From the IMG/VR virus record IMGVR_UViG_3300010403_000180, positions 1 to 58,558 of that record: a stretch of DNA of 58,558 bases. One strand, given 5' to 3'. This stretch comes from a virus. Shown here in pieces: positions 16,519 to 25,108 of this stretch (position 1 is the first letter of the stretch; every line of letters begins with the position of its first letter). Position numbers and translations under genes: made by a program. The notes beneath the pieces are model-generated. The model had not been told where the DNA came from. It ran no database searches and saw nothing but the letters and a program-made list of their open reading frames with translations.

Positions 16519-17592
16519 TTATTGGATGTTAGTTTTTAATACTTTTTCAACCAGATTCTTCCAGTCGTTTCTGAAACGCTCACCCGAAAATATTTTCAGG
16601 GCGGTTTCCTTACCACGTTGACCAATGGCAATACTTTCTTTGTAGTGCTCCAAAGCGTAGGCAATCTTTTCAGCCGCATCTTCGGGGTTGTCTTTGCAAA
16701 TGTAGCCGTTCACACCGTGTTCAATAAACTTGTCTGCATCCTGGTGGCGGGTCGTAACCAAGCAAGACCCAGAGAACATGGCTTCCGTGCGTGTGCGGGG
16801 CATAGGTGAGGCTAGGGTGGGGTTAAAGTACACTAGGGTTCGGGACATGAAGTCTCGGTACTCGTCAAAAGAATTAAACAAAGCGTCCTGGGCAATCCAA
16901 ATAGTTTCCATTCCGTACTTCTCCTTTAAAATGTCCCTTGTTTCTTGGAACAAATTTCTGCCGTAATATTTATCGCCGATTCCTGCCGCTGAAATAAACG
17001 TGGCAATGCGTGGGTCTTTTTCTTTATCCCACCAGTCTTCTTTATCCATCCCGTGGATAATGACCTCTCCCCCACCCCACTGTTCCTTTGCCTCGTTTGA
17101 GTTCACCACGGTGGCAACAATGTTTGGGTACTCTTTCATTAAGTGAAACATTTTATCCCGTGCCCATTTAAGGGCTGAATCTTCGTTGGCTGGATATCCA
17201 TCTTCAACACACATCTGCATAAACATTTCGGGGTAGACGGGGGTGCCATGGTTGACCACAATTACTGGTATGTCGGTAACTTGGCTCATCAAATCCTTGA
17301 ACAATTTTGTTTTTCCCAACCTTGGGATTAAGCATTGCTGGTCAACGTGTAAAATGGCAAGGTCGTATTTTCCCTTTTCGTAGTAGGGTACCCATTTTAA
17401 GTGTTTGGGAATCGGACGGGTTCGCTTATCAAATTTCCTAACGTGGTTAATGCAATACGTCCAATCAATCCAGTCTATTTTGAGCAACTCGGTTTGATGA
17501 GCTTGGTGCCAAGGGACTGAAAACACTCTTATTTTTTTACCCTTGTCTGGTGTTGGTGATACTGTGCCCGATGGGCTTGAATTTACCGTCAT
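16519..17592 (-). CDS. Family-4-like glycosyltransferase with Ser/Pro-rich N-terminal tail
   Basis: 357 residues. Residues 1-~17 are Ser/Pro/Thr-rich (NSSPSGTVSPTPDKGKK), echoing the Ser-Pro repeat arms of the virion proteins. The rest is GT-B-like. NIVATVVNSNEAKEQWGG and EVIIHGMDKEDWW mark the linker. The donor site is PMPRTRTEAMFSGSCLVTTR with an EAM..G pattern, followed by DADKFIEHGVNGYICKDNPE, the usual GT4 C-terminal block. ATGA overlap with the methyltransferase gene upstream. Probable retaining transferase using a nucleotide sugar. Confidence 0.85.
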   Translation of the reverse strand: MTVNSSPSGTVSPTPDKGKKIRVFSVPWHQAHQTELLKIDWIDWTYCINHVRKFDKRTRPIPKHLKWVPYYEKGKYDLAILHVDQQCLIPRLGKTKLFKDLMSQVTDIPVIVVNHGTPVYPEMFMQMCVEDGYPANEDSALKWARDKMFHLMKEYPNIVATVVNSNEAKEQWGGGEVIIHGMDKEDWWDKEKDPRIATFISAAGIGDKYYGRNLFQETRDILKEKYGMETIWIAQDALFNSFDEYRDFMSRTLVYFNPTLASPMPRTRTEAMFSGSCLVTTRHQDADKFIEHGVNGYICKDNPEDAAEKIAYALEHYKESIAIGQRGKETALKIFSGERFRNDWKNLVEKVLKTNIQ

Positions 17593-18005
17593 GTTTTTTT
17601 TGGTTTTAATATTACTACTACATCGGGTCGCTCGTTCTTTGCCACCTCTATAATTTGCCAGCTTTTTTTGTATTGGTACTCTAATGTGTCAAAGGAATGT
17701 TCATTGAAGTAGGCGGTGTGGTCAATCACATAGGCTTTCGGATTTTCCATGTGAGGCACGATAATCGTCAGCTTGCCGTCAGGTTTTAGCACTCGCCAGA
17801 ACTCATTGATAACGTTGATGGGATGGCAAATATGTTCTAGGACATGCTGACAAAGAATTTCGTCTACCGAGTCATCGGCATAGGGCAGAGCGGTCTTCTC
17901 AATATCCATGACATGCTGTTGCCCCCAGTCCTCTGCGTCAATTCCAATGTAGCCCTCTCGGTTTATATCAGCTCCGCATCCCACATTCAGTTTTATTTCG
18001 CTCAT
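17589..18005 (-). CDS. SAM-dependent methyltransferase (type 11-like)
   Basis: 138 residues. KLNVGCGADINREGYIGIDA contains the glycine-rich SAM motif and acidic strand. It continues with 'LPYADDSVDEILCQHVLEHI' and 'EFWRVLKPDGKLTIIVPH', both diagnostic of Methyltransf_11. Short for the family, lacking an extra C-terminal domain. It is translationally coupled (ATGA) to both neighbours. Probable sugar or glycan O-methylation is inferred from context only. Confidence 0.88.
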   Translation of the reverse strand: MSEIKLNVGCGADINREGYIGIDAEDWGQQHVMDIEKTALPYADDSVDEILCQHVLEHICHPINVINEFWRVLKPDGKLTIIVPHMENPKAYVIDHTAYFNEHSFDTLEYQYKKSWQIIEVAKNERPDVVVILKPKKT

Positions 18006-19588
18006 ATATTTAGCCTATAAATTAAATCTTTCATCTTGATGATATCCTTGGTTCGCTTCTGCCACTTGTGAGCGGTCATAATCTCTTTGCACATCACGTT
18101 AGGTAAAAATACCATCTCAAATCCTTGGGCATCAAAACGTTCACGCAGTTCTTGGGACTGTCCGCCATACTTATCTATGCGTTCGTTGAACATACCAGCC
18201 TTAATTAAATTCTGCCTGCTGATAAAAGAAAAGTTCTCAACGAATGACTTTTTGTTGGCTCCCTTGTTTCCAAACCACCAGAGTTTATCGTAGGGAACTT
18301 TTACTTTCTGGGCTTCCTCAACAAATAAACGAATAGTATCTTTCTCTGGTGCGAAACGGCTATCTAAAAACATCAGGTACTTTCCATCGGATGCAATCAC
18401 GCCTAGGTTTCGTGCCCGTGCAATGTTGTAGCCGTCAGTCATTTTAGTGTTCACATATTTGACTGGGTACCACGCTGTCTGTACCCACTCTTTAACCTTT
18501 TCTTCTAAGCCATCGTCAGAGCCGTCATCGCAACAAACGAATTCAATGTTTTTGTATTCTTGAAAATGCAGTGCCGCCATGATTTCGGCAATCTTATCCT
18601 TTCGGTTTCGCACGGGGGTAATGACAGAGACCAATGGTTGACCAGGAAACATCACTTCGTTGTAGAGCCGTGCATACATGTTCGCCATGCGTTCGGCTGA
18701 ATAAGTTTTCACTACATCAAATCCCGCCTTGATGATTTTAATTCTGCGTTCTGGGTTTTCCATTAAAGATTTCATTTCTTTTTCTAGGTCGTCTACATCA
18801 GAACGTTCACCTCCACGCACTACCATGTTTTCCTCTTTGTAAATGTCTGGCACAATGCCAACCCTGCGAGTAAGCACGGGTACGCCAACCGCCATGGCTT
18901 CTAAAATAGGCATGGGGCCAGATTCAAACCCGTCCTTGGAATTACAAACCAGCATACTCATCTGGGCATAGGCTTGCCGAAGCTGTCCCTCTGAAATATC
19001 CAGTCGCACGTCAATGTTCACGCCTGTTTCCACGATAGACTGATAATATAATGGGTCTGAAATATGCCCGACCAGCAAGAAGGTGTAGCCGAGCTTCTTG
19101 CAAACTTGTGCCACTTCTAAAATGCCCTTTGAGCTCTCAATTCTAAACGCAACCATACCAACCACGTTGCCGTCTATATTGTAATCCTCATTGAAGGTCA
19201 TGGCGTTAAAATCTACGGCGTGCGGTATGAGCCTAGCCGTCGGTAGTTTCTCAACTTGGGTAAAATTCTTTACCACCATAGCGTCAACCAATGCTGGCGG
19301 TATCTTGTCAAGGTCATAGGGATTATGGTGGGTGATTATCTTTTTAAATTTACTGATGACATGGGGCACCATGTTCCAAATCACCTCAAAGGATTTCCAG
19401 TATTCAAAATCAATCAGGTCAGAGCCCTTAATGGCTTCTTGCAGGTCTTGGATATCTTTATTGTTAAAACGCTTCCCGTGAAATGGAAAAATATTGATAT
19501 CTAAATGCGGATTATAGTCTTTAATCATGCCCGCTAGCTTATCAATAGCTGACCCTTTTAGCACGGTTACAATAGTTATTTTTTTCAT
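18002..19588 (-). CDS. Two-domain glycosyltransferase (GT4 + GT2)
   Basis: 528 residues. Residues ~1-310 form a GT4-like unit: 'LIPHAVDFNAMTFNEDYNID', 'VVGMVAFRIESSKGILEVAQ', and the donor site SGPMPILEAMAVGVPVLTRR with E-x-M-x-x-G. Residues ~318-528 form a GT2 unit beginning VSVITPVRNRKDKIAEIMAA, with CCDDGSDDG, ARARNLGVIASDGKYLMFLD and a late 'YGGQSQELRERFDAQGFEMV' acceptor region. A fused pair can add two consecutive sugars. ATGA overlaps on both sides. LMFLDSR replaces the usual DxD, suggesting a variant metal site. Confidence 0.9.
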   Translation of the reverse strand: MKKITIVTVLKGSAIDKLAGMIKDYNPHLDINIFPFHGKRFNNKDIQDLQEAIKGSDLIDFEYWKSFEVIWNMVPHVISKFKKIITHHNPYDLDKIPPALVDAMVVKNFTQVEKLPTARLIPHAVDFNAMTFNEDYNIDGNVVGMVAFRIESSKGILEVAQVCKKLGYTFLLVGHISDPLYYQSIVETGVNIDVRLDISEGQLRQAYAQMSMLVCNSKDGFESGPMPILEAMAVGVPVLTRRVGIVPDIYKEENMVVRGGERSDVDDLEKEMKSLMENPERRIKIIKAGFDVVKTYSAERMANMYARLYNEVMFPGQPLVSVITPVRNRKDKIAEIMAALHFQEYKNIEFVCCDDGSDDGLEEKVKEWVQTAWYPVKYVNTKMTDGYNIARARNLGVIASDGKYLMFLDSRFAPEKDTIRLFVEEAQKVKVPYDKLWWFGNKGANKKSFVENFSFISRQNLIKAGMFNERIDKYGGQSQELRERFDAQGFEMVFLPNVMCKEIMTAHKWQKRTKDIIKMKDLIYRLNI

Positions 19589-20082
19589 CCTTGAAAATGT
19601 TTATTTATTTCGTGCTTTCTTAAATTATGATAGCCGTCTATGGCTTTCTGAATTAAACCAGAGCTTGATTGGCTCTTGCCTCCACCAACACCAAACACCA
19701 TCTTCACTCCAAGCTGTTTGCAGATTTCTTTTTCAGGAATGTTTTTGAGCGTGCGGTCTCCACCCTTTGCAAAGATAAATTCCAGTTCGGAGGTTGGATA
19801 AAGAAACCTAAAAGTAGCAACAACCAATTTTATTGTTTCACAAACAGTGGCATCATGGTCAACCGATTCAACAACGTAATTCACGCCCTGTATTTGGCTG
19901 ACAATATGCATCCTTTCTTTGCAATCCATAAAAGGCACCGTACCTTTTACCACAACCTGCTGGTTATTATTTACAATCACCACCTCCCACCAGCCGAGCT
20001 TCTGTGCGTCTCGTAGATACTCAATATGCCCGCTGTGAATTGGGTTGAAATAGCCACTGGTAATTACAATGCTTTTTTTCAT
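19585..20082 (-). CDS. Cytidylyltransferase-fold nucleotidyltransferase
   Basis: 165 residues. NPIHSGHIEYLRDAQKLGWW carries the H-x-G-H signature (residues 16-19) near the N-terminus. A region with FIFAKGGDRTLKNIPEKEIC follows, and GGGKSQSSSGLIQKAIDG sits where the 'ISST.I' loop lies in glycerol-3-phosphate or ADP-heptose-type nucleotidyltransferases. It probably activates a sugar or polyol phosphate with CTP or ATP for the adjacent transferases. Overlaps both neighbours by four bases. Confidence 0.88.
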   Translation of the reverse strand: MKKSIVITSGYFNPIHSGHIEYLRDAQKLGWWEVVIVNNNQQVVVKGTVPFMDCKERMHIVSQIQGVNYVVESVDHDATVCETIKLVVATFRFLYPTSELEFIFAKGGDRTLKNIPEKEICKQLGVKMVFGVGGGKSQSSSGLIQKAIDGYHNLRKHEINKHFQG

Positions 20083-20633
20083 TTTGTTGCTTCAACGATT
20101 AGTTTGTGAATATGTTCTTTAAGCGTAATGTTTTTGAAACCTGCCTTAGTAAGATAATCTATCATAGACTCATGGGTAAAATGATTCCTATGTACGTCAA
20201 ACTCGTGCTTTTGGGCTCCCGTGAACGTGTATATCCATCGCCTAGGGTTAATTTTGGCCTTACCTTGGCACTTCGGGCAGGCGGGGTTAGCTTTGAAGCC
20301 TTCCACGCTGTCGGCCTTGTGGGGCACGCATTCACAGATTTCCTTATTCGCATAATAAACCATGGCCTTGCCTGCATCAGGTACCTGTATTTTAAGCTTA
20401 CCGCCGTAGTTTAAAATCCTATACCATTCAGCTAGTACCTTCTCGGTGTCCCTAAAAGAAATGTGTTCCAAGAATTCTATGGAAGTAATCTCCTCCGCTT
20501 CGTTGGCTTTGGCAAACGGATATGGCACATCCGTGAGGTCGTGTACCAGCTCCACGTTGCCGATTTCGTTTTGGCTATCAATGTTAAGATAGCCATTCAT
20601 TGATTTTTTACCGCATCCTAGGTTTAGTTTCAT
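20079..20633 (-). CDS. SAM methyltransferase with zinc-binding insertion
   Basis: 184 residues. KLNLGCGKKSMNGYLNIDSQ is the SAM-binding start, and 'FLEHISFRDTEKVLAEWYRI' followed by 'GGKLKIQVPDAG' fits type 11 methyltransferases. A Cys-containing insertion (ICECVPHKAD ... ACPKCQGKAK, about residues 100-135) may bind zinc. Then RRWIYTFTGAQKHEFDVHRN and a C-terminal 'AGFKNITLKE' block. Substrate unknown. Confidence 0.85.
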   Translation of the reverse strand: MKLNLGCGKKSMNGYLNIDSQNEIGNVELVHDLTDVPYPFAKANEAEEITSIEFLEHISFRDTEKVLAEWYRILNYGGKLKIQVPDAGKAMVYYANKEICECVPHKADSVEGFKANPACPKCQGKAKINPRRWIYTFTGAQKHEFDVHRNHFTHESMIDYLTKAGFKNITLKEHIHKLIVEATK

Positions 20634-20634
20634 G

Positions 20635-20811
20635 TTAGTTGATGTGTTCGGTTATGATGAATAATTTTAACGCTGCGACCCACAAGAAGTTAGGCAACCA
20701 CTTGGGTTTGGGTTTAATCAGGCCAGTGTATTTCTCGGCAATCTTTTCAACCTTTGCCTGGTAGGTCTTTCGCATGAATTTTCTTAGCTTTTTGTCTTGT
20801 CTTGAACTCAT
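20635..20811 (-). CDS. Small basic protein with one hydrophobic C-terminal segment
   Basis: 58 residues. A basic N-terminus (SSRQDKKLRKFMRKTYQAKV) is followed by a hydrophobic stretch, WLPNFLWVAALKLFIITEHI, near the end. It fits exactly between two genes with one- and two-base gaps, supporting a real gene. The hydrophobic end suggests membrane attachment, perhaps anchoring glycan enzymes. No family recognised. Confidence 0.72.
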   Translation of the reverse strand: MSSRQDKKLRKFMRKTYQAKVEKIAEKYTGLIKPKPKWLPNFLWVAALKLFIITEHIN

Positions 20812-20813
20812 GA

Positions 20814-21338
20814 TTAAGTAATTTCGGTATATTTAATATTGTTTGCTTTTATGAATTCCTTGATTTCTTTTTCTTGCTGTGCGTACTTTGGGTCAGTCAT
20901 TTTACGGCTGTGCCATTCAACTTCTAAAAATTCAACCCGTTCCATCATTCCGTCCTTAATCATTTTTATCAGCACTGGGTACTCGGCTCCCTCAATGTCC
21001 ATGCGTAGGTAAATTCGGTGCTTCTTGATGTACTTAATGTAGTCTGCAAAGTCAAAGCAATCTACCGTATAAATCCTCCCGTTTTTAAACCGTATCTTTT
21101 CTTTCATCACCGATGACTTTACGTCATCCGACCTTTCCGAAAACTCTATCTCACCGTTAAAATCCAATGCCGCACGCTTCATAAATAGTGTCCCATATTC
21201 TAGCCGTATCGCATCCCATTCCTTGGGATATTTTTCTCCTAGTGGGTCAATGCCGATAGACTTAATACTCCTATCGTGGTTCTTGTAAAAGTCTATAATG
21301 GTCTTTCCGTTGTTGCACCCAAGGTCAATGTAAATCAT
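20814..21338 (-). CDS. FkbM-type SAM methyltransferase
   Basis: 174 residues. IYIDLGCNNGKTIIDFYKNH is the SAM motif. It ends with 'YLRMDIEGAEYPVLIKMIKD', the classic FkbM 'D.EG.E..vl' block, then 'VEFLEVEWHSRK'. FkbM enzymes usually O-methylate sugars or polyketides. It overlaps the downstream GT2 gene by four bases, consistent with methylating that transferase's product. Confidence 0.88.
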   Translation of the reverse strand: MIYIDLGCNNGKTIIDFYKNHDRSIKSIGIDPLGEKYPKEWDAIRLEYGTLFMKRAALDFNGEIEFSERSDDVKSSVMKEKIRFKNGRIYTVDCFDFADYIKYIKKHRIYLRMDIEGAEYPVLIKMIKDGMMERVEFLEVEWHSRKMTDPKYAQQEKEIKEFIKANNIKYTEIT

Positions 21339-22006
21339 TTGAATTCCCAGCCCGACAGAACCAGCATCTTAAACGCTCTGGCCTTGATGTGCTTGTATTT
21401 GTAATTTGAGCCGACTTTATCGTCTATCAATTTGCACTTTGGGGCGACTGACCGTAGCGTCATTCCTTGCTTGCGGGCTAGGTAGCTTAGGAAGATATCT
21501 TCACATTGATTTTGGTCGTAAAATATTTCATTTTCAATCACTATTTTCTGGTCAAAGAATTTTCGGCTTCCTACCATCCCGCCCGTGCCGATGTAATCCA
21601 CCTCCATCCCTGCGGGGCAAAGCGAGAATGTGTCTTTGTGATAATCGGTCTCGCCTTTCTTCCAGCGTTTGCTATACCAGCCCAGTAAACAGTTCTCACC
21701 GTATTGCTTGTACATTTTCAGGTTGTATTCCAGGAAGTCTGGCTCTAGGCTCATGTCGTCATCTATTGAAATAATGGGGTCTCCATGGGTCAGGGGTATT
21801 AACTTCCATCGGTCGCCCCCGCTGATGTTCTTAGGGCTTCGCACAATCCTTACCTTCTCTCTGGGGAAATGACCAAGGTCTAAAACGACATCGCTGTTAT
21901 TCCAAACGTTTAACATAAAATCCTGCTCGGTTTGTTTCTTCAAATCACTAAGGATTTGCTTGAACCGATGTGGCCTCTGGTAAATTGGCAGGATTATGCT
22001 AATCAT
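21335..22006 (-). CDS. Family-2 glycosyltransferase
   Basis: About 223 residues from ATG 22006, which overlaps the upstream stop (ATGA). The open frame extends to 22063 but inside the previous gene. MISIILPIYQRPHRFKQILS is the GT2 start. PIISIDDDMSLEPDFLEYNL holds the DxD-type acidic triplet. 'CPAGMEVDYIGTGGMVGSRK' and 'NQCEDIFLSYLARKQGM' give the acceptor-loop and catalytic ED residues. A compact soluble enzyme without membrane segments. Confidence 0.88.
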   Translation of the reverse strand: MISIILPIYQRPHRFKQILSDLKKQTEQDFMLNVWNNSDVVLDLGHFPREKVRIVRSPKNISGGDRWKLIPLTHGDPIISIDDDMSLEPDFLEYNLKMYKQYGENCLLGWYSKRWKKGETDYHKDTFSLCPAGMEVDYIGTGGMVGSRKFFDQKIVIENEIFYDQNQCEDIFLSYLARKQGMTLRSVAPKCKLIDDKVGSNYKYKHIKARAFKMLVLSGWEFK

Positions 22007-22635
22007 TTTTTGTAAAAATAGTAATAAAGCTTCTTGTGGCAGTCCCAGCGGTAGCCAATCCACCTAACCATTTCTTCCACTTGCCATTTTTCCATCATCT
22101 CGTTGTGAACCTCCATGGAAATCTGGTTGATTCGGTATAGGGTAGACTGTAATGCTTTGGTGATAATGTTGTACTCGGAACCCTCGCAATCCAACTTCAT
22201 AAAATCAACCTCCATTAAGTGATTCAGTTCAATAATGTCGTCCAGCTTTACGGTTTTTACATCTTGGAATCTTTTCTTGCCCTTCAAAAATAGGCTGTGG
22301 CAACCGCTATCCTCCTCGCTTAAATACAGCATCCGTTCACCCCTTTCAGAATCAACAGCAACATTAAAGCACTTAATCCTTTTCTCAAAGTGATTAAGCT
22401 TTACGTTCTCAACGAGCAGTTCAAAGTTCTCTTTGTTCGGCTCGTAAGCATATACTACCGCCCCCCTCTCGGCACACTTAATGGCCGTGCCGCCAATGTG
22501 GGCACCAATATCAATAGCCACTTTCATGGCTTTGGGTATGCGGTACGCATCCTGCTCAACCTCATTGCGAAGGATTTCTTCGTCTCGCTTGTTTCTTACC
22601 TTGAATTTTAGATGCCCGATTTCTATTATTTCCAT
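22003..22635 (-). CDS. FkbM-type SAM methyltransferase
   Basis: 210 residues. VAIDIGAHIGGTAIKCAERG gives the SAM loop, VVYAYEPNKENFELL gives the strand-2 Glu, and 'MKLDCEGSEYNIITKALQST' the FkbM 'D.EG.E' motif. Second of two FkbM-like genes within 2 kb, flanking a GT2 gene. Likely modifies a hydroxyl of an attached sugar; target not shown by sequence. Confidence 0.9.
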   Translation of the reverse strand: MEIIEIGHLKFKVRNKRDEEILRNEVEQDAYRIPKAMKVAIDIGAHIGGTAIKCAERGAVVYAYEPNKENFELLVENVKLNHFEKRIKCFNVAVDSERGERMLYLSEEDSGCHSLFLKGKKRFQDVKTVKLDDIIELNHLMEVDFMKLDCEGSEYNIITKALQSTLYRINQISMEVHNEMMEKWQVEEMVRWIGYRWDCHKKLYYYFYKK

Positions 22636-22639
22636 GGTT

Positions 22640-22828
22640 TTAATTTGTTAATACTGTTCCTTTTAAATTAGCTTGCTCAAACTTTTTCTTCATTATGATA
22701 ACTTCAAGCAGTTGCTCCTTTGTCCATTCCTTGTGCGGGCATCCGATTTCGTGTTGGTCTCGGCGGTGGATACAATTCCACACAACAATTTGCCCTGCCA
22801 TTTTTTCTCTCATTTCTTCTATTGTCAT
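22640..22828 (-). CDS. Small Cys/His-containing protein, unknown
   Basis: 62 residues. VVWNCIHRRDQHEIGCPHKE contains a Cys/His cluster that could bind a metal; the ends are helical (TIEEMREKMAGQ; LLEVIIMKKKFEQANLKG). It overlaps the methyltransferase upstream by four bases and sits in the glycan operon. No family recognised. Confidence 0.65.
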   Translation of the reverse strand: MTIEEMREKMAGQIVVWNCIHRRDQHEIGCPHKEWTKEQLLEVIIMKKKFEQANLKGTVLTN

Positions 22829-23409
22829 TTCTTTTTTGCTGTTACTAAATAACCAGTCTCATTGTGGTGCTTGTAATTGTTCATCGGCCGCATCCGTTCT
22901 CGCTTGAAAAAGTCCATCAATAGGTTTCCCTCTTTGGTGTCTCTGATGACAATGTCTTTAATCTCAAACCCAGCTTCGTGCATAAGCTTCTGAACGCCCC
23001 ATTTTGTGTATCGTAGATAGTCTTCGTTAATTGGCCCGTGGATTGGAGTGATAAAGTGAAAGCTCATGTACAGCGTGCCGTCTCTCTCCATCAGCTCGGC
23101 TATATTCTTCAATGCCTGGACTGGGTTCCAAAGATATTCTGAAACCTCTAAACAAAAGACCGTCTCAAACTTTTTCCAATGCTCTGCCAGCACCAAACCC
23201 TGTGGCACATTCAGGTCTGCAATAATGTCTGGGTACTTAATGCAAGAATGTGGCTGTTGCATGTCAAGGATTTTTATTTCCTTCACGTTCCAGCTCTTTA
23301 CCCTGTTAGCTTCCATGGGCAACTGGCTTCCGCCCACGTCTAAAACAATCCCAGCCACGTCTATGGTTTTAAGCCAGCTATTTAATTGTTCTCGTTGTAT
23401 GCTACTCAT
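22825..23409 (-). CDS. SAM-dependent methyltransferase (type 11/23-like)
   Basis: 194 residues. IVLDVGGSQLPMEANRVKSW is a degenerate SAM loop. KILDMQQPHSCIKYPDIIAD gives the strand-2 acid, FETVFCLEVSEYLWNPVQAL fits the 'D.v...evlEHv..P' strand 4, then ELMERDGTLYMSFHFITPIH. The C-terminus (LRYTKWGVQKLMHEAGFEIK) matches the usual 'rytp.gl..ll..aGF.v' segment. Overlaps the neighbouring small gene. Confidence 0.85.
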   Translation of the reverse strand: MSSIQREQLNSWLKTIDVAGIVLDVGGSQLPMEANRVKSWNVKEIKILDMQQPHSCIKYPDIIADLNVPQGLVLAEHWKKFETVFCLEVSEYLWNPVQALKNIAELMERDGTLYMSFHFITPIHGPINEDYLRYTKWGVQKLMHEAGFEIKDIVIRDTKEGNLLMDFFKRERMRPMNNYKHHNETGYLVTAKKK

Positions 23410-23578
23410 CTGATTCTGGTTTACTTGATTTGCCGTTTTTCCAATCTATGTAAGCTTGCCCAGTTAGATTAACCCATTCAGGTAACTTGTTAAAAAAGAT
23501 TCCCTTAATAGCCAACGCTATCAATGACCCCGCAATAAATCCAATAAGAATTATGAACATCCAGCTATAAATATCCAT
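23402..23578 (-). CDS. Small single-pass membrane protein
   Basis: 58 residues from ATG 23578 (an upstream ATG at 23620 lies deep in the preceding gene). The N-terminal hydrophobic helix, MFIILIGFIAGSLIALAIKG, is followed by a polar tail ending KSSKPESDE. It overlaps both neighbours by a few bases. Plausible membrane anchor or scaffold in the glycan operon; no family recognised. Confidence 0.65.
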   Translation of the reverse strand: MDIYSWMFIILIGFIAGSLIALAIKGIFFNKLPEWVNLTGQAYIDWKNGKSSKPESDE

Positions 23579-24503
23579 AGGAACATTTTTCGTTAATGAT
23601 TCCGAAGGCGTTATAGCCAAACATGTCTGGCTTAATCGTTCTCACCTTTTCTCTGATGTGAACCGAATGATAATCCAGCGGTACAATGCTTTGCCTCCTT
23701 TCAAAATTTGCTCTAGTTTCTCCTTTCCATAGGTCATAGACATATTCCCTATCGCCACGAACTCGTTCAGGTGTGGCTATGGGCTTGCGAACCGTAACCT
23801 TGCCATATTCAAGGTGAGCCTGTTTCGTAAGTGCGTAGTAGTTCCTGTAACGTAGTTCTTTGAGCTGTTCCTCATTCATAAAGCTGAAATCGTAAGCATG
23901 AATTTCGCCAACTATCGCATCCATATCTACATTGGCAATCTTGTGTCCGAAATTGGTGCCGTTCTCGGTGAACTTATGAATGATGGGTATATTACCCCAA
24001 CCCCACTGCTCCATGTCTAAACCCCACTTAATTTTAAATCCCCTGCTCTCGCAGTTCCTTTTGAACACGAGAAATGGGCTATCCTTCTTTGTAAAATGCC
24101 TGTCTAAAATAACGTAATGAATCTTGTTTGCCTGCAACGCCAGCTTCCCTCGGCTCTGCATTAACTCACAATAGTCTTTGAACTTTTTCTGCGGGTCTGC
24201 CTTGTAAATCCAATCAATATCAAACTTGAATACCACGTCGCCCGTGCATTCCTCATAGCCTCGGTTAAAGTTATGGCTCATGCGTGAGTATGTCCAGTCT
24301 TCTTCCCACTTGGTGTCTTCGTCGCAGATAATTCTAACCTTCGGGTCGCCAATGCTTCTAATTGCTTCTAATGTGCCATCGGTGCTACCACCGTCAATTA
24401 CTACGAGTTCATCCACAATCGCAAGAAAGCTCCTAATGCTTTCAATCACGGGATAATTAAACTTTAAGGCGTTGGTTGTGGCACAGAAGGCTGATATTTT
24501 CAT
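23565..24503 (-). CDS. Family-2 glycosyltransferase
   Basis: 312 residues. VDELVVIDGGSTDGTLEAIR is the canonical nucleotide-binding start, and GDVVFKFDIDWIYKADPQKK gives the DxD motif at a FDID site. The middle (KKDSPFLVFKRNCESRGFKI) and a C-terminal Arg/Lys-rich region (RKPIATPERVRGDREYVYDL) are likely acceptor-specific. The start 'ISAFCATTNALKFNYPVIES' resembles other phage-encoded GT2 enzymes. ATGA overlap with the next methyltransferase gene. Confidence 0.87.
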   Translation of the reverse strand: MKISAFCATTNALKFNYPVIESIRSFLAIVDELVVIDGGSTDGTLEAIRSIGDPKVRIICDEDTKWEEDWTYSRMSHNFNRGYEECTGDVVFKFDIDWIYKADPQKKFKDYCELMQSRGKLALQANKIHYVILDRHFTKKDSPFLVFKRNCESRGFKIKWGLDMEQWGWGNIPIIHKFTENGTNFGHKIANVDMDAIVGEIHAYDFSFMNEEQLKELRYRNYYALTKQAHLEYGKVTVRKPIATPERVRGDREYVYDLWKGETRANFERRQSIVPLDYHSVHIREKVRTIKPDMFGYNAFGIINEKCSYGYL

Positions 24504-25108
24504 TTGATTGTTTTTAGTAAAACGTAGAACTGCGGGAACATGTTCTTTAAGTTAGGCAGTTGCTTTTCCCACACCTTTACCAGCTTAAATTTATCACTCG
24601 GAAATAGTTCTGATAAATCCTTTGGGTCAAAACTGTACATATCTGCTGGGCTAGTATGACCAGATGACGATAACTGCAAGTATAAAAACTTCTGGTTCTT
24701 CAGTATCTTGTGCCACTCCATGATAGTGGTTTTCACATCAAACGCATGGTCAAGCGAATTGGAATACACCATATCAAACTTGTTTACCCACTCATCTGGC
24801 ATCTTGTTAAAGTCCATGCAATATAGGTTTGGTTCTGTCAATGCCTTAATCTTTTCGTTTATTTCCACGCCCCACATTTCTGACTTCTTGAACTTATCAA
24901 CCTTTTTAAAGCCGAAATATTCGTTGCCATTGCGTACACCCATGCAGATTATCTTGCCAAGTTCGCCTGTTATTTCTCCGACCTCTTTTGTTACCTTCTC
25001 AAAATCAGCCCAGTTCCTATCAAAACTCATCTCTCCCCACTTGTGGTCAGACCTGCTGATTTGCTGTGCAGTATATTTTTCGTAGTCGTTGTTCTCGTGC
25101 CGTTTCAT
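24500..25108 (-). CDS. SAM methyltransferase-fold protein
   Basis: 202 residues. KIICMGVRNGNEYFGFKKVD replaces the usual glycine loop. EMWGVEINEKIKALTEPNLY gives a strand-2 Glu, FDMVYSNSLDHAFDVKTTIM the strand-4 motif, and EWHKILKNQKFLYLQLSSSG the strand-5 block. Related to methyltransferases found in bacterial capsule clusters. It lacks a tight GxGxG, so activity is likely but unproven. Overlaps a GT2 and a GT4 gene. Confidence 0.75.
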   Translation of the reverse strand: MKRHENNDYEKYTAQQISRSDHKWGEMSFDRNWADFEKVTKEVGEITGELGKIICMGVRNGNEYFGFKKVDKFKKSEMWGVEINEKIKALTEPNLYCMDFNKMPDEWVNKFDMVYSNSLDHAFDVKTTIMEWHKILKNQKFLYLQLSSSGHTSPADMYSFDPKDLSELFPSDKFKLVKVWEKQLPNLKNMFPQFYVLLKTIK

